A model generated the notes under the pieces. The model was given only the letters and a program-made list of their open reading frames with translations. It did no database searches and was not told the origin of the DNA. Position numbers and translations under genes: made by a program. From an uncultured Muribaculaceae bacterium (GTDB lineage: Bacteria; Bacteroidota; Bacteroidia; Bacteroidales; Muribaculaceae), in contig CAJLLX010000012.1 in NCBI GenBank assembly GCA_905207535.1, positions 1 to 27,624 on the forward strand: a stretch of DNA of 27,624 nt. The letters are read 5' to 3'. Shown piece after piece: positions 8,003 through 16,889 of this stretch (positions are counted from its first letter, which is position 1; each line of letters starts with the position of its first letter).

Positions 8003-9016
8003 ATGATAAAAAAACTTCATTTCATCTGCGCCCTCGCAGCAGCTGCCATAGCATGCTCATGCTCAGGCAATAAAGCGCAGGCCGAGGCCAAGGCCGACGC
8101 CGCGGCGGCCGATTCACTCCCCGTGGTCTACTACATCAAAGAGATCACTCCCGAAAACCTGCAGCGCATCTACCACGCTCTCGGCCGCAAAGCCGAGGGT
8201 GAGAATGTGGCTGTGAAGATCTCCACCGGCGAGTCGGGCAAGTCAAATCAGCTCGCCCCGGCGCTCATCGCTCCCTTCGTGCACGAGGTGAACGGCACAC
8301 TCGTGGAATGCAACACCGCTTACGGCGGCAACCGTAGCACCACTGAGGATCACCTCCGTGCCGCCCGCGAGCACGGATACATGGATATTGCCCGTGTCGA
8401 CATCATGGATGCCGACGGACAGGTCAAACTCCCCGTCGACAGCGGCAAGCACCTCAAATATGATATCGTCGGCAAAAATCTGCTCAACTACGACTTCCTC
8501 GTGGTCCTCTCCCACTTCAAGGGGCATGCCATGGGAGGCTTCGGCGGTGCGCTCAAAAATGTGGCCATCGGTATAGCATCCTCCGACGGCAAGGCTTACA
8601 TCCACACTGCCGGAAAGGTGCAGACCCCCGACAGCCTCTGGCATAATCTCCCCGAGCAGGATGCTTTCCTCGAGTCGATGGCCGAAGCCTGCAAGGCGGT
8701 CTTCAACCACATGGGCGACAAGGTGCTATTCATCAATGTCGCCAACCGCCTTTCAGTCGACTGCGACTGCAACGGCGCCCCCGCCAAGCCTAAAATGGCC
8801 GACCTCGGCATCCTCGCCTCGCTCGACCCCGTGGCTCTCGACCGAGCTTGCGTCGACATGGTGTTCAATTCGTCCGACCCCGGCAAGGACGACCTCATAG
8901 AGCGCATCAATTCGCGCCACGGCACCCACATCCTCGACGCTGCCGAGGAGCTGGGCCTCGGGTCGCAAAAATATCGCCTTGTCACCCTCCCCGACACCGG
9001 GGAGAAGGCAAAATAA
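8003..9016 (+). CDS. DUF362 domain lipoprotein
   Basis: The 337-residue protein starts with a lipoprotein-type signal (MIKKLHFICALAAAAIACSCSG), so it is probably lipid-anchored in the envelope. The rest matches DUF362 proteins: VAVKISTGE near 72, SHFKGHAMGGFGGALKN near 168-185, and LGILASLDPVALDRACVDMVF near 270-290. DUF362 proteins are often fused to or accompanied by 4Fe-4S ferredoxin domains; none is present, leaving only a CDC pair near 250. The biochemical role of the family is not established. It is followed by the GH43 gene on the same strand after 210 bases, a gap that contains a large palindrome, so cotranscription is doubtful. Recognition is by remembered motif pattern. Confidence 0.8.
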   Translation: MIKKLHFICALAAAAIACSCSGNKAQAEAKADAAAADSLPVVYYIKEITPENLQRIYHALGRKAEGENVAVKISTGESGKSNQLAPALIAPFVHEVNGTLVECNTAYGGNRSTTEDHLRAAREHGYMDIARVDIMDADGQVKLPVDSGKHLKYDIVGKNLLNYDFLVVLSHFKGHAMGGFGGALKNVAIGIASSDGKAYIHTAGKVQTPDSLWHNLPEQDAFLESMAEACKAVFNHMGDKVLFINVANRLSVDCDCNGAPAKPKMADLGILASLDPVALDRACVDMVFNSSDPGKDDLIERINSRHGTHILDAAEELGLGSQKYRLVTLPDTGEKAK

Positions 9017-9047
9017 GCTTTCACACGCATAAAATCTGCTCTATAGG

Positions 9048-9055
9048 TATATTTG
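9048..9055 (+). promoter_or_regulatory. possible -7 box upstream of GH43
   Basis: TATATTTG fits TAnnTTTG, but a -33 TTG is not at the expected place. A second candidate, TACATTTG (9103-9110), lies inside the adjacent palindrome. Confidence 0.3.
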
Positions 9056-9086
9056 TGCATCAAAAAAACACAATTTTACCGCATTT

Positions 9087-9129
9087 CATCCCCGCTTATG
9101 CTTACATTTGTAGAGCATAAGCGGGGATG
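9087..9129. repeat. near-perfect 16-bp inverted repeat upstream of GH43
   Basis: CATCCCCGCTTATGCT (9087-9102) pairs exactly with AGCATAAGCGGGGATG (9114-9129). The 11-base centre adds TACA/TGTA, so almost the whole 43 bases can fold. No U-run follows on either strand, so it is not a standard terminator. The centre contains TACATTTG, a match to the Bacteroidetes -7 element, which would suit an operator or a structured leader. Confidence 0.8.
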
Positions 9130-9226
9130 GCGCTATTCTGACCCCTCAGCAGCTTTCCCCGCTGCCCGCTTTACACGAAAATACCAATCATATTAATCCA
9201 TCTAAATACCGCCTGACCTGTTCATC

Positions 9227-12088
9227 ATGAAAAAACTTTTCGCAGCAGCTTTGCTGATGGCAGCAGCTGCATCAGCCCCTGCCCAAAACATCCCTAATCC
9301 GCTTCTCCGCAATGTTGCCGACATCGGAGTGCTCAAATACAACGGCAAATATTACCTCGGAGGCTGCCGCACCGACGGCGACTTCTACATCTCGTCCGAC
9401 CTCGTCAACTGGGAAGGCCCCATCCATGTCATCGACATGGACAACGACTGGAGCAAGGGCACGGGATGCGGCAACAACCAGATCCACGCCAACGATATGC
9501 TCTACGACAACGGCACTGTACATGCCTACTGGTCGGTCAACTACTGGGGACCCGACAAGCATGCCGTGCATGTGGTGCACAGCGAGGCCGCCGACCCCAT
9601 GGGCCCCTACGCCGAGCCTATCCGCGACCGCTGGATGGACAACCGCATCGATCCGAAAGTGTTCCGCGACGACGACGGCAGCATGTACATGTATATGGTA
9701 CGCTTCACCGATGGCAACACCATCTGGGCACGCAAGATGAAGAACTGGCGCGAGTTTGTCGACGACGACACTCCCGGCGCTTTCGTCTGCCAGTTTGCCT
9801 CCTCCCCCAACACGTGGGAACGCATGGACAATGCCGTGGCCGAGGGCCCCTGGGTCATCAAATACCATGGCAAATATTACATGATGTACAACGCCAACCA
9901 CACCGCCGGCGAGTGGGGCAACTATCAGCTCGGCGTGGCCCAGGCCGAGGAGCCTATGGGCTTCAACAACGGCAACAAATACCCTCATCCGGTGGTGCTC
10001 TCCAACCAGACTCCCCTCGAGGATGAGTATCCCGACCTGCTCCGGTTCTCCACACCCACCTACGACCCGATGTTCAGCTACAGCACCTCGGCTCCCTCGG
10101 ACGACTCGGCCGACTGGACCGCTCCCGACTTCAACGACCGCAACTGGAAGCAGGGGATTGGCGGTTTCGCTCCCTCGGCTCCCCGTGGCACCACGGTCTA
10201 CCGCAAGGGCACTCAGTGGGACACGGATCAGATCCGCCTCCGCAAGAGCTTCAACGTAGCCAATCTCGCCGACAACCTCGCGCTCAGGCTCACCACCCGC
10301 GGCGCCACCAAAGTGTATCTCAACGGCAAGGAGATATACTCCAACGACCGCGGCCAGTACAATATCATCAATTTCACCCCTGAGATGAAGAAGGAGCTGC
10401 GCCTCGGCCGCAATGTGCTCGCCATCGAGAGCTCTGCCTCGCGCCGGGTCGGATATGTCAAGGCCGAACTCTTGGACACCGGCGCCTCCACAGCCGATCC
10501 CGAGATCACATGGACTCCCGGCCAGCCCAACATCCTCCGCGGCCCCAACGGCCTGGAGTGGTGGCTCATCTACATGGCCAACGACAATGCCGACGGACGC
10601 AGCCAGTATGCCGACCGCGTCTATTTCCACGGCGACAAGATGGTGGTCGATGGCATCACTCATGTCAACAATGCCGGATTCCACCCCGTGCCCGCTCTCC
10701 CGGCCTACGGCGACCGATTTGACGCGCCGCTCGACACCGCACGCTGGAATCATATCGACACCTCACGATGGAGCGTCGCCGACGGCGAGCTCCGCGCCGC
10801 TCCGGCCTCGGAGTCCGCGCCTCTTGCTGCCACTCTCGCGCCCTCTCTCGCCGCCGAGAGCTACCTTTGGGAGGTAAATGTCAAGCCCGAGGCCACTGCC
10901 GGAGTCTATGCCGCTTATGCCGGGCCCGATGACAATGTCGCCATCATTTTCGACCGCCCCACCTCGTCGTGGCAGATTGTGGAGACCGTCAACGGCGCTC
11001 CCCGCACTATCGCTTCCACTCCCCTCCGCCCCGATTTCCGCTGGGATGCTTACCATCAGATCCGCGTGGAGCGCGACATGGCCGACCTCATTGTCAGCAT
11101 CGACGAGATGCGCGTGGCCACTCCCTACACCACGGCTTTAGCTCAGTCCGCAGTGCCGGGCCTCCTCACCCTCGGCGCCCCCGCGGCCTACGACGGCATC
11201 ATCTACACCATCGGTTTTGACGACGGCAACGACCGCATGAACGGCTGGCGCACCCTCTCGGGCGCCCTCGCCGCCACCGACCGCGGTGCCACGGCCTCGG
11301 GCACCCTCAAGGCGCTCAAGGGCACTCCCGCCACCTCCTACGAGTTCACCACTCAGATCTCGCGCCTCGGCGACAATGCCGTAGCGGGCTTCTATCCCCT
11401 CTACGTCGACGACAACAATTATATCCTCGCCCAGATCGACGCTCCCGCGCAGTCGCTCCGCATCACCACAGTGCGCAAGGGCAAGATTGTCGACCGTCGC
11501 TCTCTGGCGCTCGACTGCATGCGCACACTCTACACCGACCAGCGCTTCACCGACTCCTACGACAAGGGTTACACCTTCGACTGCCCCACCACCTTCGACG
11601 CCATCTACCTGCCGCGATACGATGTGGCCAACCGCAATATCTTCACCGACAACCGTTTCGACCGCGATACCCCCACCATCGGCAACAAGGAGATAGTACA
11701 CGACAACACTTTCTCGCTCATGACCCCCTCGGTGGTCGCCCCCGACGGCTCCTGGCAGGAAATCCCCACCTCGTCGGCCATGGTTTGCTCTGAGAACCCC
11801 TCCTACAACGTGGCTTCCTTCGAGCCTGTCACCGCGCGCCGCATGCGATTCATCAACAATGATCCCTCCGACGGCGGCCAGCACATCTACCGCATCCGCG
11901 TGCACGAGCTCTTCAAAGACAGCTACAACCTCCGCGCCGTGCGCCTGGCCGACGGCAACCTCCACCTCTTTGTCGACGGTCGCCTCATGGCCACTCTCCC
12001 CGTCGACAAGTTTGCTCCCTCCATCGTGGGCATCGACTCCCGCGCCGGCGCCCCCGAGTTCCACGGCCTCACCTACTACCACAAGTGA
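9227..12088 (+). CDS. secreted multidomain GH43-type glycoside hydrolase
   Basis: The 953-residue protein has a signal peptide (cleavage likely after SAPAQ, about residue 20). A five-bladed propeller of GH43 type follows, with the expected acidic triad in order: Asp 32 in ADIGV (general base), Asp 142 in RIDPKVF (pKa modulator) and Glu 206 in AEGPWV (general acid). GH43 enzymes usually cleave arabinose or xylose linkages, though some act on galactans. The propeller is interrupted at about 280-420 by a galactose-binding-like beta-sandwich (WTAPDFNDRNWKQG, VYLNGKEIY, LRLGRNVLAIE), then resumes (PNILRGPNGLEWWLIY). Residues 490-670 look like a laminin-G/concanavalin-type domain. Another such domain begins near 675 and seems to be split by an F5/8-like segment at about 770-895. 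The downstream GH2 gene is convergent. Substrate not known. Confidence 0.85.
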   Translation: MKKLFAAALLMAAAASAPAQNIPNPLLRNVADIGVLKYNGKYYLGGCRTDGDFYISSDLVNWEGPIHVIDMDNDWSKGTGCGNNQIHANDMLYDNGTVHAYWSVNYWGPDKHAVHVVHSEAADPMGPYAEPIRDRWMDNRIDPKVFRDDDGSMYMYMVRFTDGNTIWARKMKNWREFVDDDTPGAFVCQFASSPNTWERMDNAVAEGPWVIKYHGKYYMMYNANHTAGEWGNYQLGVAQAEEPMGFNNGNKYPHPVVLSNQTPLEDEYPDLLRFSTPTYDPMFSYSTSAPSDDSADWTAPDFNDRNWKQGIGGFAPSAPRGTTVYRKGTQWDTDQIRLRKSFNVANLADNLALRLTTRGATKVYLNGKEIYSNDRGQYNIINFTPEMKKELRLGRNVLAIESSASRRVGYVKAELLDTGASTADPEITWTPGQPNILRGPNGLEWWLIYMANDNADGRSQYADRVYFHGDKMVVDGITHVNNAGFHPVPALPAYGDRFDAPLDTARWNHIDTSRWSVADGELRAAPASESAPLAATLAPSLAAESYLWEVNVKPEATAGVYAAYAGPDDNVAIIFDRPTSSWQIVETVNGAPRTIASTPLRPDFRWDAYHQIRVERDMADLIVSIDEMRVATPYTTALAQSAVPGLLTLGAPAAYDGIIYTIGFDDGNDRMNGWRTLSGALAATDRGATASGTLKALKGTPATSYEFTTQISRLGDNAVAGFYPLYVDDNNYILAQIDAPAQSLRITTVRKGKIVDRRSLALDCMRTLYTDQRFTDSYDKGYTFDCPTTFDAIYLPRYDVANRNIFTDNRFDRDTPTIGNKEIVHDNTFSLMTPSVVAPDGSWQEIPTSSAMVCSENPSYNVASFEPVTARRMRFINNDPSDGGQHIYRIRVHELFKDSYNLRAVRLADGNLHLFVDGRLMATLPVDKFAPSIVGIDSRAGAPEFHGLTYYHK

Positions 12089-12183
12089 CCTGCCCACTAC
12101 AATCTACAATCTGAGCACGAATCTCTATCTCCCGGCTTCATCCTTTTTCAGCATTTGTGAAAGCATAGCCAAAACATCAAAGT

Positions 12184-12236
12184 AGCCGACGGCGGCGTGT
12201 CGCATATGAATGTCGACACGCCGCCGCCGGCTTTTA
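12184..12236 (+). terminator. intrinsic terminator between the convergent GH43 and GH2 genes
   Basis: A long stem, AGCCG/CGGCT plus a mismatch plus 13 bp (CGGCGGCGTGTCG / CGACACGCCGCCG), spans 12184-12232 and runs into TTTTAT on the plus strand. The same stem could also end GH2 transcription, although the minus-strand tail (ACTTTGATGTTTT) is a poorer U-run. Confidence 0.85.
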
Positions 12237-12252
12237 TCAGGTTATCTTTGTT

Positions 12253-15200
12253 TTATCTTTGTATCGTCAGTTTGTGCACTGTAGGATTGTGCCCGTCTTC
12301 ACAAGGCTCAAGCGAAAGCAGATACATCCCGTCGGCAGCGGAGAGATGGTAGGTAGCAGTGCCTTTCACGGGAAATGTTTCCACCAGTTCGCCATTGTAG
12401 TTATACAGGAATGCATTGCCCGGAGCGGCCGACACAATGGTTATATCCCCGTTGGTGCGGGTGGGAAATACGCGATTTGCGTCATCCTCCCCCACCGAGG
12501 CTACCGAGGCGCCGTCTACAGGCTTGAGAGCAAAGAGCGCGCCGCTTCCCTTGTCGGCATATACAAACGAGCCGTCGGTCAGGTGGTCGAAATTGAGGTA
12601 TTTGCCGGACTGCCACTGCGCCGAAAGGCGGCAGTAGCCGTCGCCGTTATCTTCCAGGCGAAACCATCCGTCGCGGTTGTCTTTCTTCGACCCGCTGATG
12701 ATGCGCCAGCCGCCGTCGCCCATCTGCGCGTACTTCCCGTCATGCTCAATAGTATACAGAGATGTAAATCCCGGCACGGCTTTTATCACAAAACTGTATT
12801 CGGGGTCGGTCGGCATTATCGCTCCCAGCCCGTAGCTCCCCTCGGTGCTCCCCGTGATGGCGTGAAGGGCACGGCCGGAACTTTTCTCCACAATGTAATA
12901 CTTCTTCCCGCTCTCTACCGGCGCCTTTGCGGCCGTCCCGTCGGGAAGCACGCCTGTAGCTGTCACCGACAGCTCGGCTGCCGACGCCCACGCCTTGCCG
13001 TTGACTTCCGACTGCGCCACGAGCTTCACATAGCGCCCTGCAGTATCCTCTGCAAGCGCCACTTTCTGGGCGTCGGAGGTATTGGCGAATGAGCCTTTGG
13101 CCGCCGGAGCGCCCCATGCCTCGGGCGAATCGCTCACATACACCTCAAAATCGCGGATGCGGCCGTTGGAGCCGTCGGTGCGCCCGGTATAGATGAAATG
13201 GCTCAGGGCGTAGCGTTTGCCCATATCCACTACTATCTCATGGGGACATTCCGGCTCGGGATTGCCATAATGTGTGTGCCATATCGTGGAGTTGTCGCCA
13301 TCGATAGCGTTCTCGGCCTTCTCGCGGCCACCTTGCTGGCTGTCCACACTAACGATGCTCCACAGGCTCTTGTCCACAAACAGCGGTATGGCGACTGTCG
13401 TCACCATGCTCGGCTCCATCCCCTCGGCAAAGGCGTAAGCCGATACCTTGCCGCCCTGCGGCATGGGAAATGCACCTTTATACTCGGTGTAATCGCCATC
13501 GTTGACGGCATATTTTATTCCTGCGCCCGGGGTAGAGGTCTCCAGAGTGACGCTACCGTCGCTTTCGGGGGTAATCTTCACAGGTGCGCACACCGGCGAA
13601 GCGATTCGCCCCTTTGCAGCCAGTGCCTCGGGGGTAACCTCACCCTCTAAGGGCATGATGATGAAGGAGAAGGGTGTGAACTGCGATTTGAGCTCATATT
13701 TGTCGTACACATCCGAGCCGCACGAGGCGTTGCCCAGTGCGCGGTTGCGGGCGTCGATGCTCACTATGGTCTTATCGGCATATTTCACCTCATGCGGATG
13801 CTTTTTGCGCGAGTCTTTGTTGGTGTAATTCTCCTCGGGACGGAACGTCTGCACAGTCACAGCCATGGTGTCGGCGGCAACGAACATCAGTCCCTTCCCG
13901 GCGGCATCGGTCAGCGCCATCCAGCGCACACCCTCCTTGTTGCCTGTTTCCTGCGGCACGATGTACATGGTGCTCTGCTCGGCGACGCTCCCCGAGTACA
14001 CCCCTTCGAGGCATGCCTCTTTGCGGTCGAGGTAGCTCTCCCACGGGCCTCGACCGAACCATGTGAAGCGGTCATACTCCGAGGGCATCTCGGTGCGGAA
14101 TCCCAGCTTCGGCAACACGATGTTTTCCGTCGACGGGGTGATGGTGCTGTTGACAATGATCACGCCATCGGCGCATACCTTATACGACATCGCCACATCA
14201 AATTCTATGCCGGTGCCCTTGTAGGTGTTGGTGACGGTGACATCGGCCGAACCGCCGTCGGCAGCTTTCGCCACCTTCATGTCGCCGGCCTTCACGCTCA
14301 GGTTGCGCAGTCCGAGTTTATCCCATTGCGATGTGCGTGCTTTGTCGTTGTCGGTAGGGAGGCGGAACGCATTGAATTTCAACGGAGAGTCGATAATAGT
14401 CTTGCCGTCGGCATCATAGCGCGACAGTGTGCCCGCAGTCTTGGAGAAAGCGGCGCTGAATCCATCCCCGTTGACGGTTATCTTGGTGCGGGTATCGGTC
14501 ACTTCAAGATTGCCCTTGTCGGGAACGGCGTAGGCCGGCTTCACGGCGCAGCGCAGGCGGCACTGTTCCGACGCTACCTCATATCCCGCCTCCGCCCATG
14601 CGGTGGCACCCTTCTGTGTGGCGCTGAAGCGCACGAAATATTCGGCATTACTGCGCGGCATCTCAGGCATGACGATTGCCACATCCACACTGTCGCCGGC
14701 GGCTATCGATCCGGTCTCCAGCGTGCCTGAAGCCACGGGTGTAAGGCCGTCCTCCAGCACTGTGTATGTGATTGCATAATCGTCAGAGGGCTTGAAGGCG
14801 AGCTTGTTGGTAACGCGCACTGTCCCTTCGCCGACCATTTTGAAGTCAAGCGGCTGATAGATTTTTTTGGTGTTCCGGGTTTTGGCGCTCCACGAGCGGT
14901 CGGGGAACACCACGCCGTTGGTGCAGAAGTTACCGTCGTTGGGTTTGTCGCCGAAGTCGCCGCCGTAAGCCCAGTAATATGTATCAGCCTTCCCGGCCAC
15001 CGGCATCTTCAGTCCCTGGTCCTTGAAGTCCCATATAAACTCGCCCGTCAGCGCGGGATAATGCTCGTAGAGGTTCCACAGATCGCGCACGGCTCCCATG
15101 GAGTTGCCCATGGCGTGGCTGCTCTCGCACTGGATATGCGGGCGGGGCTTCTTACCCGATGCGGCTTCCTGCGCGCGCTCCTTGCCGATGCTCTCGACAC

Positions 15201-16794
15201 GCGACACGTTGGCATACATCGTGCTGGTGACGTCGGCCCAGGTGGAGTTGCCTTCGTAGTGGGTCAGGCGCGAGGTGTCGAGCGCCTTGATGGCCTTCTC
15301 CACCGATTCAAAGTTGGTGCCGTTGCCCGATTCGTTGCCGTAGCTCCACATGAATATCGAGGGATGGTTGCGGAAACGCTTCACCTGATTTTGCGAGCGC
15401 TCTACCATCGCCGGGAGCATGCGCTGATCATGAGAAAGGCTCAGATAGCCGTGGCACTCTACATTGGCCTCGGCCAGCACATAAAATCCCAGCTCGTCGC
15501 ACAGCTCGTAGAAGTAGGGATTGTCGGGATAGTGCGATGTGCGGATGGCGTTGATGTTCATCCGCTTCATCTCCAGCAGGTCGCGCAGCGTCTCGTCGTA
15601 CGATACGGTGCGGCCGGTCTCCTCGCAAAATTCATGCCGGTTCACTCCCCGGAACAGCACGCGCTTACCGTTGATGGTCAGCGCGCCATCCTGCCTTACC
15701 GCTATGTCGCGAAATCCTATCCGGCATCCGCGCATATCCTGCACTACGCCGTCGGCATCCTTGAGGGTCACCACAAGGTCATAAAGCTCGGGAGTCTCGG
15801 CAGTCCACAGGCGCGGATTGCTGACCGTGGCAGTGAGGTTGTAGCTGTTGTCCGATGTCACATCCGTATCCATGGTCGCCACTTCGGTGCCGTGGTCGAG
15901 TATGCGCGCCTCCAGCTTGCCCCCTTCGGGCAGCGACCCTTCGGTGGTCACTGTCACACGGGCGCGGGCCTGACTATTATTGTTAATCTGATTTGAAGTG
16001 AAGAAGAAGTCGCGAATCTGTCCCTTGGGAGCCGACCATAGCGACACGTAGCGCATGATGCCGGTCAGGCGCCAGTAGTCCTGACATTCGAGCAGCGAAC
16101 CGGAGGTGAAGCGGTACACCTGCACGGCGATGGTGTTGCGTCCCTCATGCAGAGCATCGGTGATTCGAAATTCCGCCGGCAGATAACTATCCTCGCTGTA
16201 GCCGATATACTGTCCGTTGACCCATAGGTAAAATCCGTGACCGGTGCCGTTGAAGCGCGCATACACCTCGCGCCCGTCCCATGCGGCGGGGATCTCAAAG
16301 TCGCGGCGATAGCATCCCACCGGATTTTTCATAGCCTCGCCGTAGGTATAGTCCCCGGGCCGGGTGGCCATCACGCTGAGCGTCTCTCTGTCGAAAGCGA
16401 AGGGGTAGGTATAATTGGAATACAGCGGTTTGTCCCACGACTTGCCGTTCCTCACGCCGTACACCTGCCAGGGATAAGGCACGGTGATGTCGTCCCATCC
16501 CTCCACGCTGTATGTGTCGTTCTGAAATCCTGCGGGCGCCTGCGAGGGCACCGGCGACCAGTGAAATTTCCATGTCCCGTTGAGCGACATGTAGTAGGGA
16601 GATTCCGACTGCCCTTTGGGGGCGATAATCTGCGACACATCCATGATAGGAATCGCCATTTCTACTGCCGGCTCGCGGTTGACGCTCGTCACCGACACAT
16701 CGTCCCATTCGGTCATCGTCTGTCCCCGGGAGGGTATCGCCGCAGCTCCTAAAGCCAGGGCAATCCACATCCCCCTTCTCGCTTTCGCTTTCAT
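12253..16794 (-). CDS. secreted multidomain GH2 beta-galactosidase-like enzyme
   Basis: The 1513-residue protein has a signal peptide (MKAKARRGMWIALALGAAA). The GH2 core has the sugar-binding domain (about 60-255), the Ig-like domain, the TIM barrel (NGKRVLFRGVNRHEF near 375) and the small beta-galactosidase domain (about 755-1050). The acid/base Glu 488 is in YGNESGNG and the nucleophile Glu 557 in IQCESSHAMGNS, close to the LacZ motif. C-terminal additions are a chitobiase C-terminal-like segment (about 1070-1140), an F5/8-type carbohydrate-binding domain (about 1145-1280), a ricin-like beta-trefoil (about 1298-1428) and a tail (about 1440-1513) resembling a type IX secretion sorting domain (LYNYNGELV, GMYLLSL, VHKLTIQR). 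It would hydrolyse beta-galactosides of host or plant glycans outside the cytoplasm. It follows trkH on the same strand with a 95-base gap, but function suggests a separate transcript. Confidence 0.93.
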   Translation of the reverse strand: MKAKARRGMWIALALGAAAIPSRGQTMTEWDDVSVTSVNREPAVEMAIPIMDVSQIIAPKGQSESPYYMSLNGTWKFHWSPVPSQAPAGFQNDTYSVEGWDDITVPYPWQVYGVRNGKSWDKPLYSNYTYPFAFDRETLSVMATRPGDYTYGEAMKNPVGCYRRDFEIPAAWDGREVYARFNGTGHGFYLWVNGQYIGYSEDSYLPAEFRITDALHEGRNTIAVQVYRFTSGSLLECQDYWRLTGIMRYVSLWSAPKGQIRDFFFTSNQINNNSQARARVTVTTEGSLPEGGKLEARILDHGTEVATMDTDVTSDNSYNLTATVSNPRLWTAETPELYDLVVTLKDADGVVQDMRGCRIGFRDIAVRQDGALTINGKRVLFRGVNRHEFCEETGRTVSYDETLRDLLEMKRMNINAIRTSHYPDNPYFYELCDELGFYVLAEANVECHGYLSLSHDQRMLPAMVERSQNQVKRFRNHPSIFMWSYGNESGNGTNFESVEKAIKALDTSRLTHYEGNSTWADVTSTMYANVSRVESIGKERAQEAASGKKPRPHIQCESSHAMGNSMGAVRDLWNLYEHYPALTGEFIWDFKDQGLKMPVAGKADTYYWAYGGDFGDKPNDGNFCTNGVVFPDRSWSAKTRNTKKIYQPLDFKMVGEGTVRVTNKLAFKPSDDYAITYTVLEDGLTPVASGTLETGSIAAGDSVDVAIVMPEMPRSNAEYFVRFSATQKGATAWAEAGYEVASEQCRLRCAVKPAYAVPDKGNLEVTDTRTKITVNGDGFSAAFSKTAGTLSRYDADGKTIIDSPLKFNAFRLPTDNDKARTSQWDKLGLRNLSVKAGDMKVAKAADGGSADVTVTNTYKGTGIEFDVAMSYKVCADGVIIVNSTITPSTENIVLPKLGFRTEMPSEYDRFTWFGRGPWESYLDRKEACLEGVYSGSVAEQSTMYIVPQETGNKEGVRWMALTDAAGKGLMFVAADTMAVTVQTFRPEENYTNKDSRKKHPHEVKYADKTIVSIDARNRALGNASCGSDVYDKYELKSQFTPFSFIIMPLEGEVTPEALAAKGRIASPVCAPVKITPESDGSVTLETSTPGAGIKYAVNDGDYTEYKGAFPMPQGGKVSAYAFAEGMEPSMVTTVAIPLFVDKSLWSIVSVDSQQGGREKAENAIDGDNSTIWHTHYGNPEPECPHEIVVDMGKRYALSHFIYTGRTDGSNGRIRDFEVYVSDSPEAWGAPAAKGSFANTSDAQKVALAEDTAGRYVKLVAQSEVNGKAWASAAELSVTATGVLPDGTAAKAPVESGKKYYIVEKSSGRALHAITGSTEGSYGLGAIMPTDPEYSFVIKAVPGFTSLYTIEHDGKYAQMGDGGWRIISGSKKDNRDGWFRLEDNGDGYCRLSAQWQSGKYLNFDHLTDGSFVYADKGSGALFALKPVDGASVASVGEDDANRVFPTRTNGDITIVSAAPGNAFLYNYNGELVETFPVKGTATYHLSAADGMYLLSLEPCEDGHNPTVHKLTIQR

Positions 16795-16842
16795 ATACTA
16801 TCCTTTAGTTTTTAATTTAAGGTTTTTCACTGTTCCTTCAGA

Positions 16843-16873
16843 CTGCGTCCTCAGCACTGTGATGAGGACACAG
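16843..16873 (-). terminator. hairpin between trkH and GH2
   Basis: CTG/CAG and GTCCTCA/TGAGGAC with one mismatch form a 10-bp stem and 9-base loop, 17 bases after the trkH stop. There is no clear U-run on the minus strand, so it may be a weak terminator or an RNA-processing stem. I found no convincing GH2 promoter in the 95-base gap. Confidence 0.4.
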
Positions 16874-16889
16874 CCCCAAGTTATCCCCC

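Noticed and set aside
9017..9226. Cobalamin or other known riboswitch before GH43 or the TonB receptor
   Set aside because: I looked for a B12-box or other familiar conserved motifs and found none in either leader.
9272..10753. Long open frame (493 codons) antisense to GH43
   Set aside because: It lies wholly opposite a convincing GH43 gene. Its Val-, Gly- and Ala-rich product has no recognisable motif; long antisense frames are expected from GC-rich codon usage.
11138..12097. Open frame of 319 codons antisense to the GH43 C-terminus
   Set aside because: Repetitive Val/Gly/Glu composition without motifs, entirely in the shadow of the GH43 gene.
8003..16794. A complete polysaccharide utilisation locus
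   Set aside because: Only GH43 and GH2 are present, convergent, with no SusC/SusD pair or sensor-regulator; the TonB receptor at the window start is not SusC-type.
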